Part shown: positions 55,111 through 64,000 of the stretch, piece after piece
Layout of the letters: each line of letters starts with the position of its first letter
How positions within the stretch are numbered: position 1 is the stretch's first letter
Source: Nocardioides sp. BGMRC 2183
GTDB lineage: Bacteria; Actinomycetota; Actinomycetes; Propionibacteriales; Nocardioidaceae
Direction of reading: 5' to 3'
Length of the DNA stretch: 64,000 nucleotides
NCBI GenBank assembly: GCA_008123405.1
Contig: VSSA01000007.1
Span: 62,001 to 126,000 of the forward strand
Notes under the pieces: generated by a model
The model's input: only the letters and a program-made list of their open reading frames with translations
What the model was told of the DNA's origin: nothing
Database searches by the model: none
Position numbers and translations under genes: made by a program

Positions 55111-56310
55111 TCAGCTCAGCAGACGATCGCGTAGCGCGGTGACCGTGCGTCGGTCGAGCCCCAGGCCGGAGCGAACGAACCGGTCGAAGTTGCCGTGCTC
55201 CTCCTCGATGGAGTCGAACATCGCGGCGATGTTGGCGCCGTCCTGCTCCATCAGCGGCCGGATCAGCTCGGTGGCGATGCCGGCCTTGGCGAGGTAGGCG
55301 TACGTCGCAGCGTTGTACTCCGCGCGGTAAACGTTGGACAGCTCGTAGTCGGCCATGATGGCGCGCTCGCCGACGCCGAGCACCCGCAGCAGGATCGCGG
55401 AGAAGACGCCGGTCCGGTCCTTGCCGGCGGTGCAGTTGAAGACCATCGGCGACCCTCCCGGGGCGGCCAACGCGCGCAGCATCGAGCCGAAGGCCCGCTG
55501 GGTGGTGGCCCGCGCCATCATCGCGCTCGGCCCTGTGGCTGCGATCTGCTCGGCCTTGCCGTCCCCGAGCAGCTCCTCGGCAGCCGTCGGGTCACCGCTG
55601 GCGAGGACCGCCTGGATCGCATCGGAGAGGGCCTCGGTGCTGGCATCGAGCAACGGCATCGAGTGCTGACGGACACTGGCGGCCAGGGCGTTGGCGCCGT
55701 CGTTGGCGATCTCGTTCTCGCCGCGGAAGTCGTAGGAGTGGCGCAGCCGCAGACCGCGCAGGATCGCGACGTCACGAGTGGTCGGCTCCGGGATCGCGTC
55801 GCTGCGGAAGACGAGGCCCCAACGCACGGTGCGTCCCTCGACCGTGCGATAGCCACCGAGATCGCGGGTGTTGGTGGTGCTGTCCAGGCCGAGCTCGCGA
55901 GTGGAGACCACCGTGCCTTGCGGGTCCTGCTTGCCGCGGTGCTGACGGGGCGAGACCACTTCGAAGTACCACCTGGCATCGTCGGCCAGGCCCTTCACCA
56001 CCACCGACCCCCAGCGGCTCACCCCGACCAGGTCCCCGGAGCGCGAGGGGTTGCCCGGCCGGGTGCTGGCGTAGACGAGGTGACGTCCCGGTGCCGACCA
56101 GGACACGGTGTGGCTGCCGCTGGCGTTGCGCACCACCTCAACACTTTGGCGGCCGGCGTTCGCGGTCACTGGGTGGGCCTGCTCGGATGCCGCAGGCCCA
56201 GCCGGTACGGCGCTCGCCGGGCCGGTGGGCGCACCAGCAGTCAGCGCCACCACGGCGACTGCGGCCGCGCTGGCCCAGGCGCTGGTACGGATCCGGCGTG
56301 TTGTCGTCAT
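55111..56310 (-). CDS. Secreted tyrosine/lipid phosphatase (PtpB, Tyr_phosphatase_3 family)
   Basis: 399 residues from ATG 56310. A signal peptide (TTTRRIRTSAWASAAAVAVV, then Ala/Pro-rich to about residue 38) is followed by a ~75-residue fibronectin-like segment. The catalytic domain opens with the family marker NTRDLGGYRTVEGRTVRWG and has the active-site loop NCTAGKDRTG (Cys, Arg). Mycobacterial PtpB relatives act on phosphotyrosine, serine and phosphoinositides. Here export predicts an extracellular or wall substrate. Confidence 0.88.
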   Translation of the reverse strand: MTTTRRIRTSAWASAAAVAVVALTAGAPTGPASAVPAGPAASEQAHPVTANAGRQSVEVVRNASGSHTVSWSAPGRHLVYASTRPGNPSRSGDLVGVSRWGSVVVKGLADDARWYFEVVSPRQHRGKQDPQGTVVSTRELGLDSTTNTRDLGGYRTVEGRTVRWGLVFRSDAIPEPTTRDVAILRGLRLRHSYDFRGENEIANDGANALAASVRQHSMPLLDASTEALSDAIQAVLASGDPTAAEELLGDGKAEQIAATGPSAMMARATTQRAFGSMLRALAAPGGSPMVFNCTAGKDRTGVFSAILLRVLGVGERAIMADYELSNVYRAEYNAATYAYLAKAGIATELIRPLMEQDGANIAAMFDSIEEEHGNFDRFVRSGLGLDRRTVTALRDRLLS

Positions 56311-56565
56311 GTCCAGGTCGTCCTCTCGTGTGGTCCAGGTCACGCGCGACGTTAGGACTGACCGACCCGACTGAAACGGCCTCGGTCCCGGTGACCGGGC
56401 GACAGTTCGTCCCACGGGGCTGACGAGACCGCTAACTGTTCACCTTCCGGCCCTGTATGGGCCACCGGCGGGTCGGGCGGAGGTGGGGAGCCGTCGGAAG
56501 GGTGAGGCGCGCGGTTCCCGCCCCGGGGCGAGAGGACCGCGACCTCCCTCGACCCCGGAAAGTCC

Positions 56566-57489
56566 ATGCCGTTGCCTGCCCTCGCACCGCCCGTGCTCGC
56601 CGGGATCATCCCGGCGTTCCTCCCCACCTCCTTCGAGTTCTCCTTCGCGACGGCGTTGGGGGAGCGGCTGGTCGGCCTGGTCACCGCGCCCGGCTTCGTC
56701 CCGGTCACGTTCCTGGTGGCCTTTGCCGCCGGCGCCGCCCATGCGATCGGGCCCGGTCACGGCAAGAGCCTGGCCGCCGCCTACCTGATCGGCTCTGAGG
56801 GCAGGGTCCGGGACGCGGCGTGGATGGGGGGCAGCGTCGCGCTGATGCACACGATGTCCGTCCTCGTCGTGGCGGTCGCGTGGACCTTCTTCTCGCTCTC
56901 GGACCTGGTCCGACTCGACCAGCTCACCGGCACGCTGCAACTGATCGGTGGCCTGCTCGTCATCGCCGTCGGCGCGGTGCTGCTGCGCCGCGCGGCCCGC
57001 GGCCACGGCCACGGCCACGGGCACGGGCATGGCCACGGCCACGGGCACGGCCACGGGCATGGCCACGGGCACGGGCACGATCCGCACCAGGGCGGAGCGG
57101 TGGCCACGCTGGAGCGGACCGAGGTCGCGACCGGGGAGGAGGAGGCGCCGGCCCGGCGTCGTACCCGACCCGGGGTGGTGCTGCTCGGCATCTCCGGCGG
57201 CCTGGTCCCGTCACCGACCGCGTTCCTGGTGCTGGTCACCGGCCTGTTCAGTGGACGCTCCGGCTTCGCGTTGGCGCTGGTGATCACCTTCGGACTCGGC
57301 CTCGCGACCGTCCTCTTCGGAGTCGGGCTGCTCGCCCTCGGCGGCCGCAACGTGGTCGCCCGCGCAGCGGAGTCGCGCCGCGCCCTGCTGATCGCGACTC
57401 GGGTGGGTCCGGCGCTCGCCGCCCTCACCATCACCGCGATCGGTCTCGCCATCACCATCGGCGCCGCCTCCGGACTGGTCTCCGCATGA
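56566..57489 (+). CDS. NicO/RcnA-type nickel-cobalt transporter with a His-Gly tract
   Basis: 307 residues, six to seven membrane helices. The family motif AHAIGPGHGKSLAAAYLIG near residue 60 supplies metal ligands; a second helix begins GGSVALMHTMSV. Between helices, residues ~146-171 are almost pure His-Gly repeats, then an acidic loop, and GISGGLVPSPTAFLVL starts the second half. RcnA/NicO proteins move Ni2+ or Co2+; direction is not set by sequence. ATG 56566 follows GGAAAG. Overlaps the next gene by 4 nt (ATGA). Confidence 0.88.
   Translation: MPLPALAPPVLAGIIPAFLPTSFEFSFATALGERLVGLVTAPGFVPVTFLVAFAAGAAHAIGPGHGKSLAAAYLIGSEGRVRDAAWMGGSVALMHTMSVLVVAVAWTFFSLSDLVRLDQLTGTLQLIGGLLVIAVGAVLLRRAARGHGHGHGHGHGHGHGHGHGHGHGHGHDPHQGGAVATLERTEVATGEEEAPARRRTRPGVVLLGISGGLVPSPTAFLVLVTGLFSGRSGFALALVITFGLGLATVLFGVGLLALGGRNVVARAAESRRALLIATRVGPALAALTITAIGLAITIGAASGLVSA
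57001..57079. repeat. Hexamer repeat GGCCAC/GGGCAC encoding (His-Gly)n
   Basis: About 13 copies of a 6-bp unit within the NicO gene, encoding alternating His and Gly. Prone to slippage; every unit change keeps the frame. Confidence 0.85.
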
Positions 57490-58310
57490 GGTTTCGCGCC
57501 CCCGGCCTCCCCAGCCTCGCCAGAGCTCTCGGTGTCGCGGCGGCGCTGGTCGCCCTGCTCGCCCTCACCCCGGCACCCAACGCCCGGGCGCAGGTGGCCG
57601 CCCACCCGTTCGGCGACCCGCAGACGGTGGAGATCGGTCGCAGCGGCGAGACCGTCCAAGTGGTGTGGCGGGTCGGGATGGCCGACGACCTCACCCTGCT
57701 CGGGATCGCGCTCGGCGTGCTGCCCGAGGACCGGGTGATGCTCGACGGCGCGATCACCTACGAGGACGGCGACGCAGTCGCGGTCACCGAGTCCGAGGAG
57801 TTGGCCGGCTATCTCCTCGAGCGCATCGCCGTCACCGCCGGCGGTACGTCGTGCCCGGGCGAGGCGGTCGCGGTCGGGGACCTGATCGCCGACGGCGCCA
57901 CCCTGCAGTTCGACTGTGCTCCAACGTCGGCCTCGATGTCCGAGGACGTGGAGGTCGAGGTCACCACCTTGCTCGACCTGCACGAGGCCTACCGGACGCT
58001 GGCCACCGGACCGGATGGTCAGCGCGCCGTCTACGGCTCGGACACGACCACCCACCTGTGGCAGCTCAGCGACGGCAGCGCCGTGCTGGCGACTGCCGGT
58101 GACGCTGGCGGCGCGTCCGGCGCACCGACCTCGAGCAGCGCCGACGGTGCTGGCAGCGCCGATGGTCCCGACGGCGCCGGCCTCGGCCGCAGTGCCGTGC
58201 TCCAGATCGGCGCCGTCCTCGGCGTCCTCACCCTGATCCTCGTCGGCGCGCTCGGACTCCGACGACACCGCACCACATCCCTCCCACCCCTGAAGGAGAA
58301 CCAGTCGTGA
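57486..58310 (+). CDS. Exported accessory protein of the NicO transporter, single C-terminal anchor
   Basis: 274 residues from ATG 57486. A signal peptide (ALGVAAALVALLALTPAPNARA) precedes a ~180-residue beta-rich domain beginning AHPFGDPQTVEIGRSGETVQ, a Gly/Ala/Ser-rich linker and a C-terminal membrane helix (SAVLQIGAVLGVLTLILVGAL) with a basic end. Proteins of this build commonly pair with NicO genes, and the start overlaps its stop. Likely an extracytoplasmic metal-delivery or scaffold partner; unproven. Confidence 0.75.
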   Translation: MRFRAPGLPSLARALGVAAALVALLALTPAPNARAQVAAHPFGDPQTVEIGRSGETVQVVWRVGMADDLTLLGIALGVLPEDRVMLDGAITYEDGDAVAVTESEELAGYLLERIAVTAGGTSCPGEAVAVGDLIADGATLQFDCAPTSASMSEDVEVEVTTLLDLHEAYRTLATGPDGQRAVYGSDTTTHLWQLSDGSAVLATAGDAGGASGAPTSSSADGAGSADGPDGAGLGRSAVLQIGAVLGVLTLILVGALGLRRHRTTSLPPLKENQS

Positions 58311-61300
58311 CCCCACGACAAGTCCGCCCCGACCGACCCGCGCGCCGCAGCGCGTGGCGTCGTACCGTCGTCGCCGGTCTGAGCGCGAGCCTCGCGGCCG
58401 CGCTCACCGCCGGCGGCCTGCTCGCCACGCCGGCCACCGCCGCGCCGATCACCGCGCCGGCGGCGCCCGAGGAGGTCACGGTCCCGGCCGCCGACCTCCT
58501 CGACGTCGACTTCGCCGACGGTACGGCGACCGACCGGGCCCAGGGCCTCGCGCTGACCGAGTGGGGCACACCGACCTACGCCGACGACCCCGACCACGGC
58601 GGGATCCTGCAGGTCACCGCCGACGGCAGCGACCCCCAGCTCGCCGACGACGCGGTCTCCTTCGACTGGGCCGGCCAGTGGGGCAACATCACCGACGGCT
58701 TCGCCGTGGAGTGCGTCTTCCGGGTGGACACCACGATGCCGATCGGCTCGGAGAAGGACCTCTGCTCCTCCAAGGAAGCCGGTGGCCTCTCGATCTACGT
58801 CACCGGCGGCACACTCGGCACCATGGCCCACATCGGCGGCGGCTACCAGCGGGTGCTCAGCCCGGTCGAGGGTGACACCTGGTATCACGCAGTCTCGGTC
58901 TGGGACGGCGCGCAGCTCACCCTCTACGTCAACGGCGCTCCGGTCGGATCGACGCCGGCCACCGGCGCCTTCCTCGTCCCGCCGAACGCGGCGACCCACC
59001 GGTTCGTCGTCGGCGGCGACGCCGCGCCGAGCGGTGTCGGGCAGTGGGCCCCGCCGGCCTCCTTCGCCGGCTCCCGGGTCTGGTCTCGCGGACTGAATGC
59101 GGCCGAGGTCGCCGCCGCCGCGGCCGAGTACGGCTTCGAGGTCACCGTGCCGACCGCCGACATCCTCGACGTCGACTTCTCCGACGGCAGCGCCACCGAT
59201 CACGCCCAGGGTCTGGCCCAGAAGACCTGGGGCTCCCCGGTGATCACCGAGGACACCGCGTTGGGACGTCAGGTCGGCATCTTCGACGGCGTCGACGACG
59301 CCTACGGCTACCAGTTCTACGAGCAGTGGGACGCCCTGGCCGACGGCTACACCATCGAGTGCACGTTCAAGTTCGACGCCGACGTGCCGGTCGGGCAGGA
59401 GGAGGACCTCTGCTCCTCCAAGGAGGCCGGTGGCACCGCGATCGCGATCTACGGCGACCAGCTCACCTTCAACCCCTACACCGGTGGGTCCTACCGGGCG
59501 ACCGGCACCACGCTGCAGTCCGGCCGCTGGTATCACACCGTCGGGGTCTGGGACGGCGCCAACGCCCACCTCTACGTCAACGGATTGCTGCAGGCGAGCA
59601 GCGCCGCGCCGGGCCCGCTGGGCAAGCCGAGCAGCAGCGCGACCCAGTGGGTGCTCGGTGGGGACGCCGCCAACAACGCCGGCGCCCAGTTCTACGCCCC
59701 GACCGCGATCGCGGCCTCCCGTGTCTACAGCCGGGTGCTGGACGCAGCCCAGGTCGGAGCGCGCTACGCCGCCGAGCTGGGCGACGTCCCCGGCTCCCAG
59801 GTCGAGCTGACCGGCACCACACCTGCCGACGGAGACCACCTCACCGAGCCGACCACGTTCGGGGTGGAGGTCGCCAACGCCGAGCACGCCACCGGTTGGA
59901 GCTACCTGCTCGACGGCGAGGAGATCGAGCCCGGCGACGAGATCGGCCCAGGAATGAAGGCCGGTGACCACCGCATCGAGATCTCTGCGACCGGTGTCTT
60001 CGGCGAGCCGTACTCCTGGACCGTCGACTTCACCTCCGCCTCGATCCCGACCGGCGGCGGCACCGACAGCGGTCAGGGCAAGGGCTCGGTCTCGCTGTCG
60101 GCGATCGCCGAGAGCGCGGACGGCGGCGAGGTGACCACCACCTTCCGCGAGGCCGAGGCGACTCCGGCCGCCGACGGCTTCAGCGGCGTGGTGACCGCGA
60201 TGCCGACCACGCTCGAGTTCGACTTCACCGACGAGGCCGAGGTAGCCGGCGAGCAGCGACCCGACGGCGAGACCAGCGCCAGCGTGTCGAGCCGCCACAT
60301 CCCGTTCCAGCGGTACGACGTGGAGGTGTCCGGCGCAGCGAGCGGCCAGCGCATCGTGTGGAGCGGTGTCGCCGACCCGAACCGCGCCGTCGCCGTCCAT
60401 GCTTGGGACGCCACCGCCGGGCGCTGGGTCGCCGTCGGCGAGTCCCGCGGTGCCGAGACCGGAAACACCGTGGTCAGCGGTCGGGTGCAGGCCAGCCAGG
60501 TCGACGACGGCATCGTGCACGTGCTGGTCACCGGGATCGACCCGTTCGCCGACGACCTCTCGCCGCGCGACGAGTCGGCCCAGGACGACAAGGACTCCTT
60601 CGAGGACCCGTCGGCCTACGACTTCTCGCTCGCGCACTTCACCGACACCCAGTACCTCGCCGAGGGGGCTGCGGGCGGCACCTACAACGACTTCGACGGC
60701 GCCGACGAGCCGAGCGACGTGATGGCGCAGGTCGAGCAAGAGGTGTGGGCCGCGGCCTACCAGGCGTCCACGCAGTGGATCGCCGACAACGCCGCGGAGC
60801 GCAAGATCGCCTACACCGCGCACACCGGCGACGTGATCGAGAACGACTACAACGACCCACTGGCGCTCGATGGCGCCGGCAACCTGCGCTGGCCCGGTCT
60901 GGACGAGCAGGTGAGGGCCGAGTTCGACTTCACCTCCGCCGCCCAGGAGACCTTGGACGACGCCGGGATGGTCAACCAGGTGATCGCGGGCAACCACGAC
61001 AACCAGCTGGGCAACGAGACCGGTCCGGCCTCGCGGTTCAACCAGTGGTACGGCCCGGAGCGCTACTACCGGGCCGCACAGCAGTGGCCGGCCGGTGCGT
61101 CGTACCACGCCTATGACGAGGTCACCGACGAGAGCGGGGCGGTCGTCACCGAGGGACAGGACAACCAGAACAACTACATCCTGTTCTCCGCCGGCGGCTT
61201 GGACTTCGTCGCGGTCGGACTCTCCTACGGGGTCACCCAGGAGGAGGCGGACTGGGCCAGCAGCGTCTTCGAGCGGTACGGCGACCGCAACGGCATCCTG

Positions 61301-62836
61301 CTCACCCACGCCTACATCGCGCCCTCCACGGCGCCCGACGGACGCGGTGCCGGCTTCTCCGCGGACGGCAGCCGGCTCTTCGACGAGGTGGTCACCGACA
61401 ACCCGAACGTGTTCCTGGTCCTCGCCGGCCACGAGCACGGCGTCGGCACCAACGTGAAGTCCGACGTGGGCGTGACAGTCGAGCACGGCGTGGTCGAGCT
61501 GCTGGCCGACTACCAGTTCTACACGGTGGCCGCCAGCGAGCTGTGGCCCGACAAGGTGGTCAACGGCTCTATCGACCTCGACGGTGACGGGGTCAACGAC
61601 CACGCCGCCGGCGACCAGCTGCAGTTCGGTGCGAGCTTCTTGCGACTGCTCCAGTTCGACGTCGCGAAGTCGCAGGTCAGCATCGACACGTACTCGCCGT
61701 ACTTCGACAACTTCGGTGCCACCGAGTACGACAACCGCGGTCGCTACAACGGGGCCGAGGACAACCTGGTGCTGCCCGTCGACCTGGAGACCCGGACCAC
61801 CTCCTTCGAGACCGACGCGCTCACGGTGGTCACCCCCACCGAGACCGTGATCGGCGAGGACACCGCGAAGTCCGGCTGGCCGGCCACCGTCGAGTGGAGC
61901 GGCTTGGACGAGGGCGAGCTCTACGCCTGGGTGGCCGACAGCCGCGCTGCCGGTGGTGAGCCGGTCCGTGGGCTGCGGCAGTTCGGTGGCGTCTTCGTGG
62001 CCACCGCCGCGGGCACCGACGTCACCGCTCCGGAGCTGACCCTGCCGGAGGAGAGCGCGAACGAGGTCGAGGTCGGCGTCGCGTTCGACCCGATGGCCGG
62101 GGTGAGCGCAACCGACGACACCGACGGGGACGTCAGTGCCGCGGTCGAGGTGGTCGGACTGGTCGACACCACGACGGCTGGGCGTTACGGGCTGACCTAC
62201 CTGGTGGAGGACACCAACGGCAACCAGGCGGTCGCCACCCGGGTGGTCACCGTCGTCGAGCCGGCGCTGCCGGACCTGACGCCGACCACGCTGCGAACCG
62301 GCAACGTGAGGACGGCCTTCGGTGACGATCTCACCCTGACCGCCGAGATCGACCCCGCCGTCGCCACCGGCACGGTGGAGTTCCTCAACGGCGAGGACGC
62401 CCTGTGCACCGCCACCGTCGAGGACGGTGCGGCCTCCTGTGACGTCGGCATGATGCCGGCGCCGGGACAGTACGTCGTGGCGGTGGCCTACTCCGGCGAC
62501 GACGTGCACGCCGCCTCGCACAAGAACGTCGTGCTGACGGTCACCGAGAAGACCAAGGCCGACGCCCGGCTGAAGGCCAAGGCCACGCCGAACAAGGTCA
62601 GGGCCGGCAAGCCGGTGCGGCTCGTCGCGACGTTGGCCAAGCAGGCAGGCGGCAAGGTCACCTTCACCAGCAAGGGCAAGCGGCTCTGCGTGGCGGTCGT
62701 GCGGAACGGGCGAGCGACCTGCACCGTCGGTCCGCGCTTGAAGGCCGGCAGCTATCGCGTGGTCGCGCGCTACGCCGGTGACGCTGACGTACGCGCCGAC
62801 CGGGACGTCTTCCGGTTCCGCAAGCTGAAGCGCTGA
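58307..62836 (+). CDS. Large secreted LamG-LamG-metallophosphoesterase-Ig protein
   Basis: 1509 residues from GTG 58307 with a GAAGGAG site. Order: signal peptide (cut near residue 47, ATAAP), two tandem LamG/concanavalin-like domains (~60-255 and ~280-490, both opening with D-[LI]-LDVDF and containing DLCSSKEAGG), an Ig-like segment, a calcineurin-type metallophosphoesterase (~775-1100: HFTDTQYL, HTGDVIENDY, AGNHDNQLG, AGHEHGVGT), a DUF5011-like domain (~1248-1320) and two Ig-like repeats to the end. Probably hydrolyses phosphate or nucleotide esters at the cell surface while the LamG domains bind glycans. No sorting signal is seen. Confidence 0.88.
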   Translation: MTPRQVRPDRPARRSAWRRTVVAGLSASLAAALTAGGLLATPATAAPITAPAAPEEVTVPAADLLDVDFADGTATDRAQGLALTEWGTPTYADDPDHGGILQVTADGSDPQLADDAVSFDWAGQWGNITDGFAVECVFRVDTTMPIGSEKDLCSSKEAGGLSIYVTGGTLGTMAHIGGGYQRVLSPVEGDTWYHAVSVWDGAQLTLYVNGAPVGSTPATGAFLVPPNAATHRFVVGGDAAPSGVGQWAPPASFAGSRVWSRGLNAAEVAAAAAEYGFEVTVPTADILDVDFSDGSATDHAQGLAQKTWGSPVITEDTALGRQVGIFDGVDDAYGYQFYEQWDALADGYTIECTFKFDADVPVGQEEDLCSSKEAGGTAIAIYGDQLTFNPYTGGSYRATGTTLQSGRWYHTVGVWDGANAHLYVNGLLQASSAAPGPLGKPSSSATQWVLGGDAANNAGAQFYAPTAIAASRVYSRVLDAAQVGARYAAELGDVPGSQVELTGTTPADGDHLTEPTTFGVEVANAEHATGWSYLLDGEEIEPGDEIGPGMKAGDHRIEISATGVFGEPYSWTVDFTSASIPTGGGTDSGQGKGSVSLSAIAESADGGEVTTTFREAEATPAADGFSGVVTAMPTTLEFDFTDEAEVAGEQRPDGETSASVSSRHIPFQRYDVEVSGAASGQRIVWSGVADPNRAVAVHAWDATAGRWVAVGESRGAETGNTVVSGRVQASQVDDGIVHVLVTGIDPFADDLSPRDESAQDDKDSFEDPSAYDFSLAHFTDTQYLAEGAAGGTYNDFDGADEPSDVMAQVEQEVWAAAYQASTQWIADNAAERKIAYTAHTGDVIENDYNDPLALDGAGNLRWPGLDEQVRAEFDFTSAAQETLDDAGMVNQVIAGNHDNQLGNETGPASRFNQWYGPERYYRAAQQWPAGASYHAYDEVTDESGAVVTEGQDNQNNYILFSAGGLDFVAVGLSYGVTQEEADWASSVFERYGDRNGILLTHAYIAPSTAPDGRGAGFSADGSRLFDEVVTDNPNVFLVLAGHEHGVGTNVKSDVGVTVEHGVVELLADYQFYTVAASELWPDKVVNGSIDLDGDGVNDHAAGDQLQFGASFLRLLQFDVAKSQVSIDTYSPYFDNFGATEYDNRGRYNGAEDNLVLPVDLETRTTSFETDALTVVTPTETVIGEDTAKSGWPATVEWSGLDEGELYAWVADSRAAGGEPVRGLRQFGGVFVATAAGTDVTAPELTLPEESANEVEVGVAFDPMAGVSATDDTDGDVSAAVEVVGLVDTTTAGRYGLTYLVEDTNGNQAVATRVVTVVEPALPDLTPTTLRTGNVRTAFGDDLTLTAEIDPAVATGTVEFLNGEDALCTATVEDGAASCDVGMMPAPGQYVVAVAYSGDDVHAASHKNVVLTVTEKTKADARLKAKATPNKVRAGKPVRLVATLAKQAGGKVTFTSKGKRLCVAVVRNGRATCTVGPRLKAGSYRVVARYAGDADVRADRDVFRFRKLKR

Positions 62837-62853
62837 GCAGGTAACGCGGGCGT

Positions 62854-62891
62854 CGGGCCCGGGCCGCTCCCTCAGGGAGCGCCCGGGCCCG
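62854..62891. terminator. Bidirectional terminator hairpin
   Basis: Perfect 11-bp arms CGGGCCCGGGC (62854-62864) and GCCCGGGCCCG (62881-62891), with an inner CTCC-CTCA-GGAG stem. Sits between convergent genes. Confidence 0.8.
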
Positions 62892-62894
62892 GTG

Positions 62895-64000
62895 TCATCG
62901 GGCGCGACAGGTCGGGGTCGGACGCTCCTCGCCCCGCAGGAGCAGGATCGGGATGCCGCACGGCGACCCGACGCTGCGGTAGCGCTCTTGGACGAGGGCG
63001 GTCAGCGCGCCGCCCTCGTCGAGCCCCCACGCACTCCACGACTCGACCTGCACCAGCCAGGTCGGCGCCTGCCGCCCGGACAGCAGGCGCTCGAGTCGCC
63101 GCTGCTCCGGGTCGAGGACCCGCATCGGCAGGCTCCACAGCGTCGGATAGTCGCTCTCCAATCGGGAGTAGAGCACGACCTCGGCGGTCCCGTACGCCAC
63201 GAAGACGGTGTCGTCGGATTCGGCGGCTTCCGCGACCGCCCTCGCGGTCGCCACCTCCGGCGTCGGATCCCGTGTGATGACGATGCCGACGACACACGCC
63301 ACCACGGCGGAGAGCGCGGCCGCGGCCACGCCGGAGGTCAGCAGCCGCCCTCGCCAGCGCAACTCGCTGGGAGCGCCCGGTGCCCCGATCCCCGCGATCA
63401 GGCAGCAGGCAGGCACCAGTTGCAGCAGATAGTGGCTCCACCAGCTCCCACCGCCGACGATGCCACCAGCTGCCACCACCAGTAGCGCGACCGTGCCGAG
63501 CACGGCAGGACGCCGCTTCCGCGTGGCGAGGGTCGCCGGGAGGAGGAGCACGAACCCGACCACCAGCAGGGCCAGCCCGCTGGCCACGAGGACCAGCATC
63601 GTGTTCCGGAAGCGCGCCTGGGGCGCGGAGGTGCTGGCCCCGGCGATGGCGCGGACGGCGTCCGCGCGGAACTCCCACAGCGCGTACCACAACGCGTTCA
63701 GCTCGACGCCCGCGAGAGCGGCTGCGCCGAGGACCACGAGCAGCGCCGACAACGCGCCGGCGAGGCCGCCCGCGCCGGCGGCGACCAGGCGCCGCGCGTC
63801 CAGCGCGCCGATCGATCTGGCGGCCACGACCGCGACCGCCCCGAACACCAGTCCGTCCACCAGGTTCTGCTTCACCAGCACGGCCGCGACGCCGAATGCG
63901 CCGGCGATGGCGCAGCCGAGCGCCGTGCCGATGACGGTGCGCGTGCGCTGGAGGGTGACCAGCACCGCGCAGCAGCAGGCCATCACCAGTGCGATGCCTT
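62895..64000 (-). CDS. Polytopic membrane protein, GT39/ArnT-like, N-terminus beyond the window
   Basis: The frame is open to the right edge, so the 5' end is missing; the visible 368 or so codons give the C-terminal part. At least seven membrane helices lie in the first ~250 visible residues (LVFGAVAVVAARSIGALDA, LALLVVGFVLLLPATLA, AAALSAVVACVVGIVIT). They are followed by a ~110-residue soluble tail with FVAYGTAEVVLYSRLESDYP and WLVQVESWSAWGLDEGGAL. This resembles lipid-linked-sugar glycosyltransferases of the GT39/PMT type, but the diagnostic N-terminal acidic loop is not in view. Confidence 0.65.
   Translation of the reverse strand, partial: GIALVMACCCAVLVTLQRTRTVIGTALGCAIAGAFGVAAVLVKQNLVDGLVFGAVAVVAARSIGALDARRLVAAGAGGLAGALSALLVVLGAAALAGVELNALWYALWEFRADAVRAIAGASTSAPQARFRNTMLVLVASGLALLVVGFVLLLPATLATRKRRPAVLGTVALLVVAAGGIVGGGSWWSHYLLQLVPACCLIAGIGAPGAPSELRWRGRLLTSGVAAAALSAVVACVVGIVITRDPTPEVATARAVAEAAESDDTVFVAYGTAEVVLYSRLESDYPTLWSLPMRVLDPEQRRLERLLSGRQAPTWLVQVESWSAWGLDEGGALTALVQERYRSVGSPCGIPILLLRGEERPTPTCRAR

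Noticed and set aside
56311-56565. Cobalamin or nickel riboswitch upstream of the NicO gene
   Set aside because: I could not find the conserved cobalamin-box or NiCo four-way-junction sequence; only GC-rich unstructured-looking DNA is visible.
57001-57079. Regular short repeats that might be a CRISPR or satellite
   Set aside because: They are a 6-bp in-frame coding repeat for His-Gly with no spacers.
58031-62521. A 1496-codon minus-strand open frame opposite the LamG/phosphoesterase gene
   Set aside because: Composition is that of a reverse-frame shadow (Val/Gly/Arg/Asp-rich, no domains), while the plus strand has a signal peptide and clear domains.

Overview
The window is high-GC actinobacterial chromosome, most likely from a Nocardioides-like member of the Nocardioidaceae. 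This rests on pervasive GTG/TTG starts, very high third-position GC, and a familiar core (mfd, SurA-type lipoprotein, mazG, AIM24 protein, short-chain Z-isoprenyl transferase, Tad pilus genes). The taxon is an inference. No tRNA, rRNA or CRISPR array was recognised.

1-29.9 kb is chromosome. The left edge holds the N-terminal part of a tyrosine integrase on the minus strand, so another integrated element probably lies to the left. Then come a YyaL/DUF255 protein, a matrixin-like protease, a ZIP metal transporter, an aldehyde dehydrogenase overlapping rlmC, trhA, an AIM24 protein and an isoprenyl transferase. An exopolysaccharide-type cluster (polyprenyl phosphate sugar transferase, DegT aminotransferase) sits beside three LuxR/histidine-kinase regulators. 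A siderophore-interacting protein, a DUF3817 protein and a second two-component system coupled to a NatAB-like ABC exporter follow, then mfd, lipoprotein, mazG and two envelope proteins.

29.99-54.9 kb is a tad (Flp pilus) operon whose motor ATPase gene cpaF is split by a 20.3-kb integrated element (30733-51063). The two cpaF pieces rejoin in frame at a shared CATCC core to give a normal 418-residue protein. The element carries a large serine integrase at its right end, an excisionase-like HTH protein, a primase-polymerase/helicase replication protein followed by an origin-like inverted repeat, and a small resolvase. I see no capsid, terminase, relaxase or FtsK/Tra gene, so it looks like a replicating satellite or a mobilisable AICE relative.

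The element's cargo is mostly nucleases and predicted conflict systems: a C5-cytosine methyltransferase with a convergent HNH endonuclease and Vsr; a GIY-YIG protein plus an HNH protein; a GIY-YIG remnant between 14-bp direct repeats; a coupled pair of a coiled-coil protein and an HNH nuclease; and a minus-strand operon of an ARPP-1-like protein, an ADP-ribosylglycohydrolase fused to a Cys-phosphatase domain, and a double zinc-ribbon protein. The last operon and the unnamed coiled-coil/HNH pair are the best candidates for little-described systems.

51-64 kb returns to chromosome: tadB, tadC, a Flp-like pilin and three TadE/TadG-like pseudopilins; a secreted tyrosine phosphatase; a NicO-type Ni/Co transporter with a His/Gly tract and a coupled accessory protein; a 1509-residue secreted LamG/metallophosphoesterase/Ig protein; and a polytopic membrane protein cut by the right edge.
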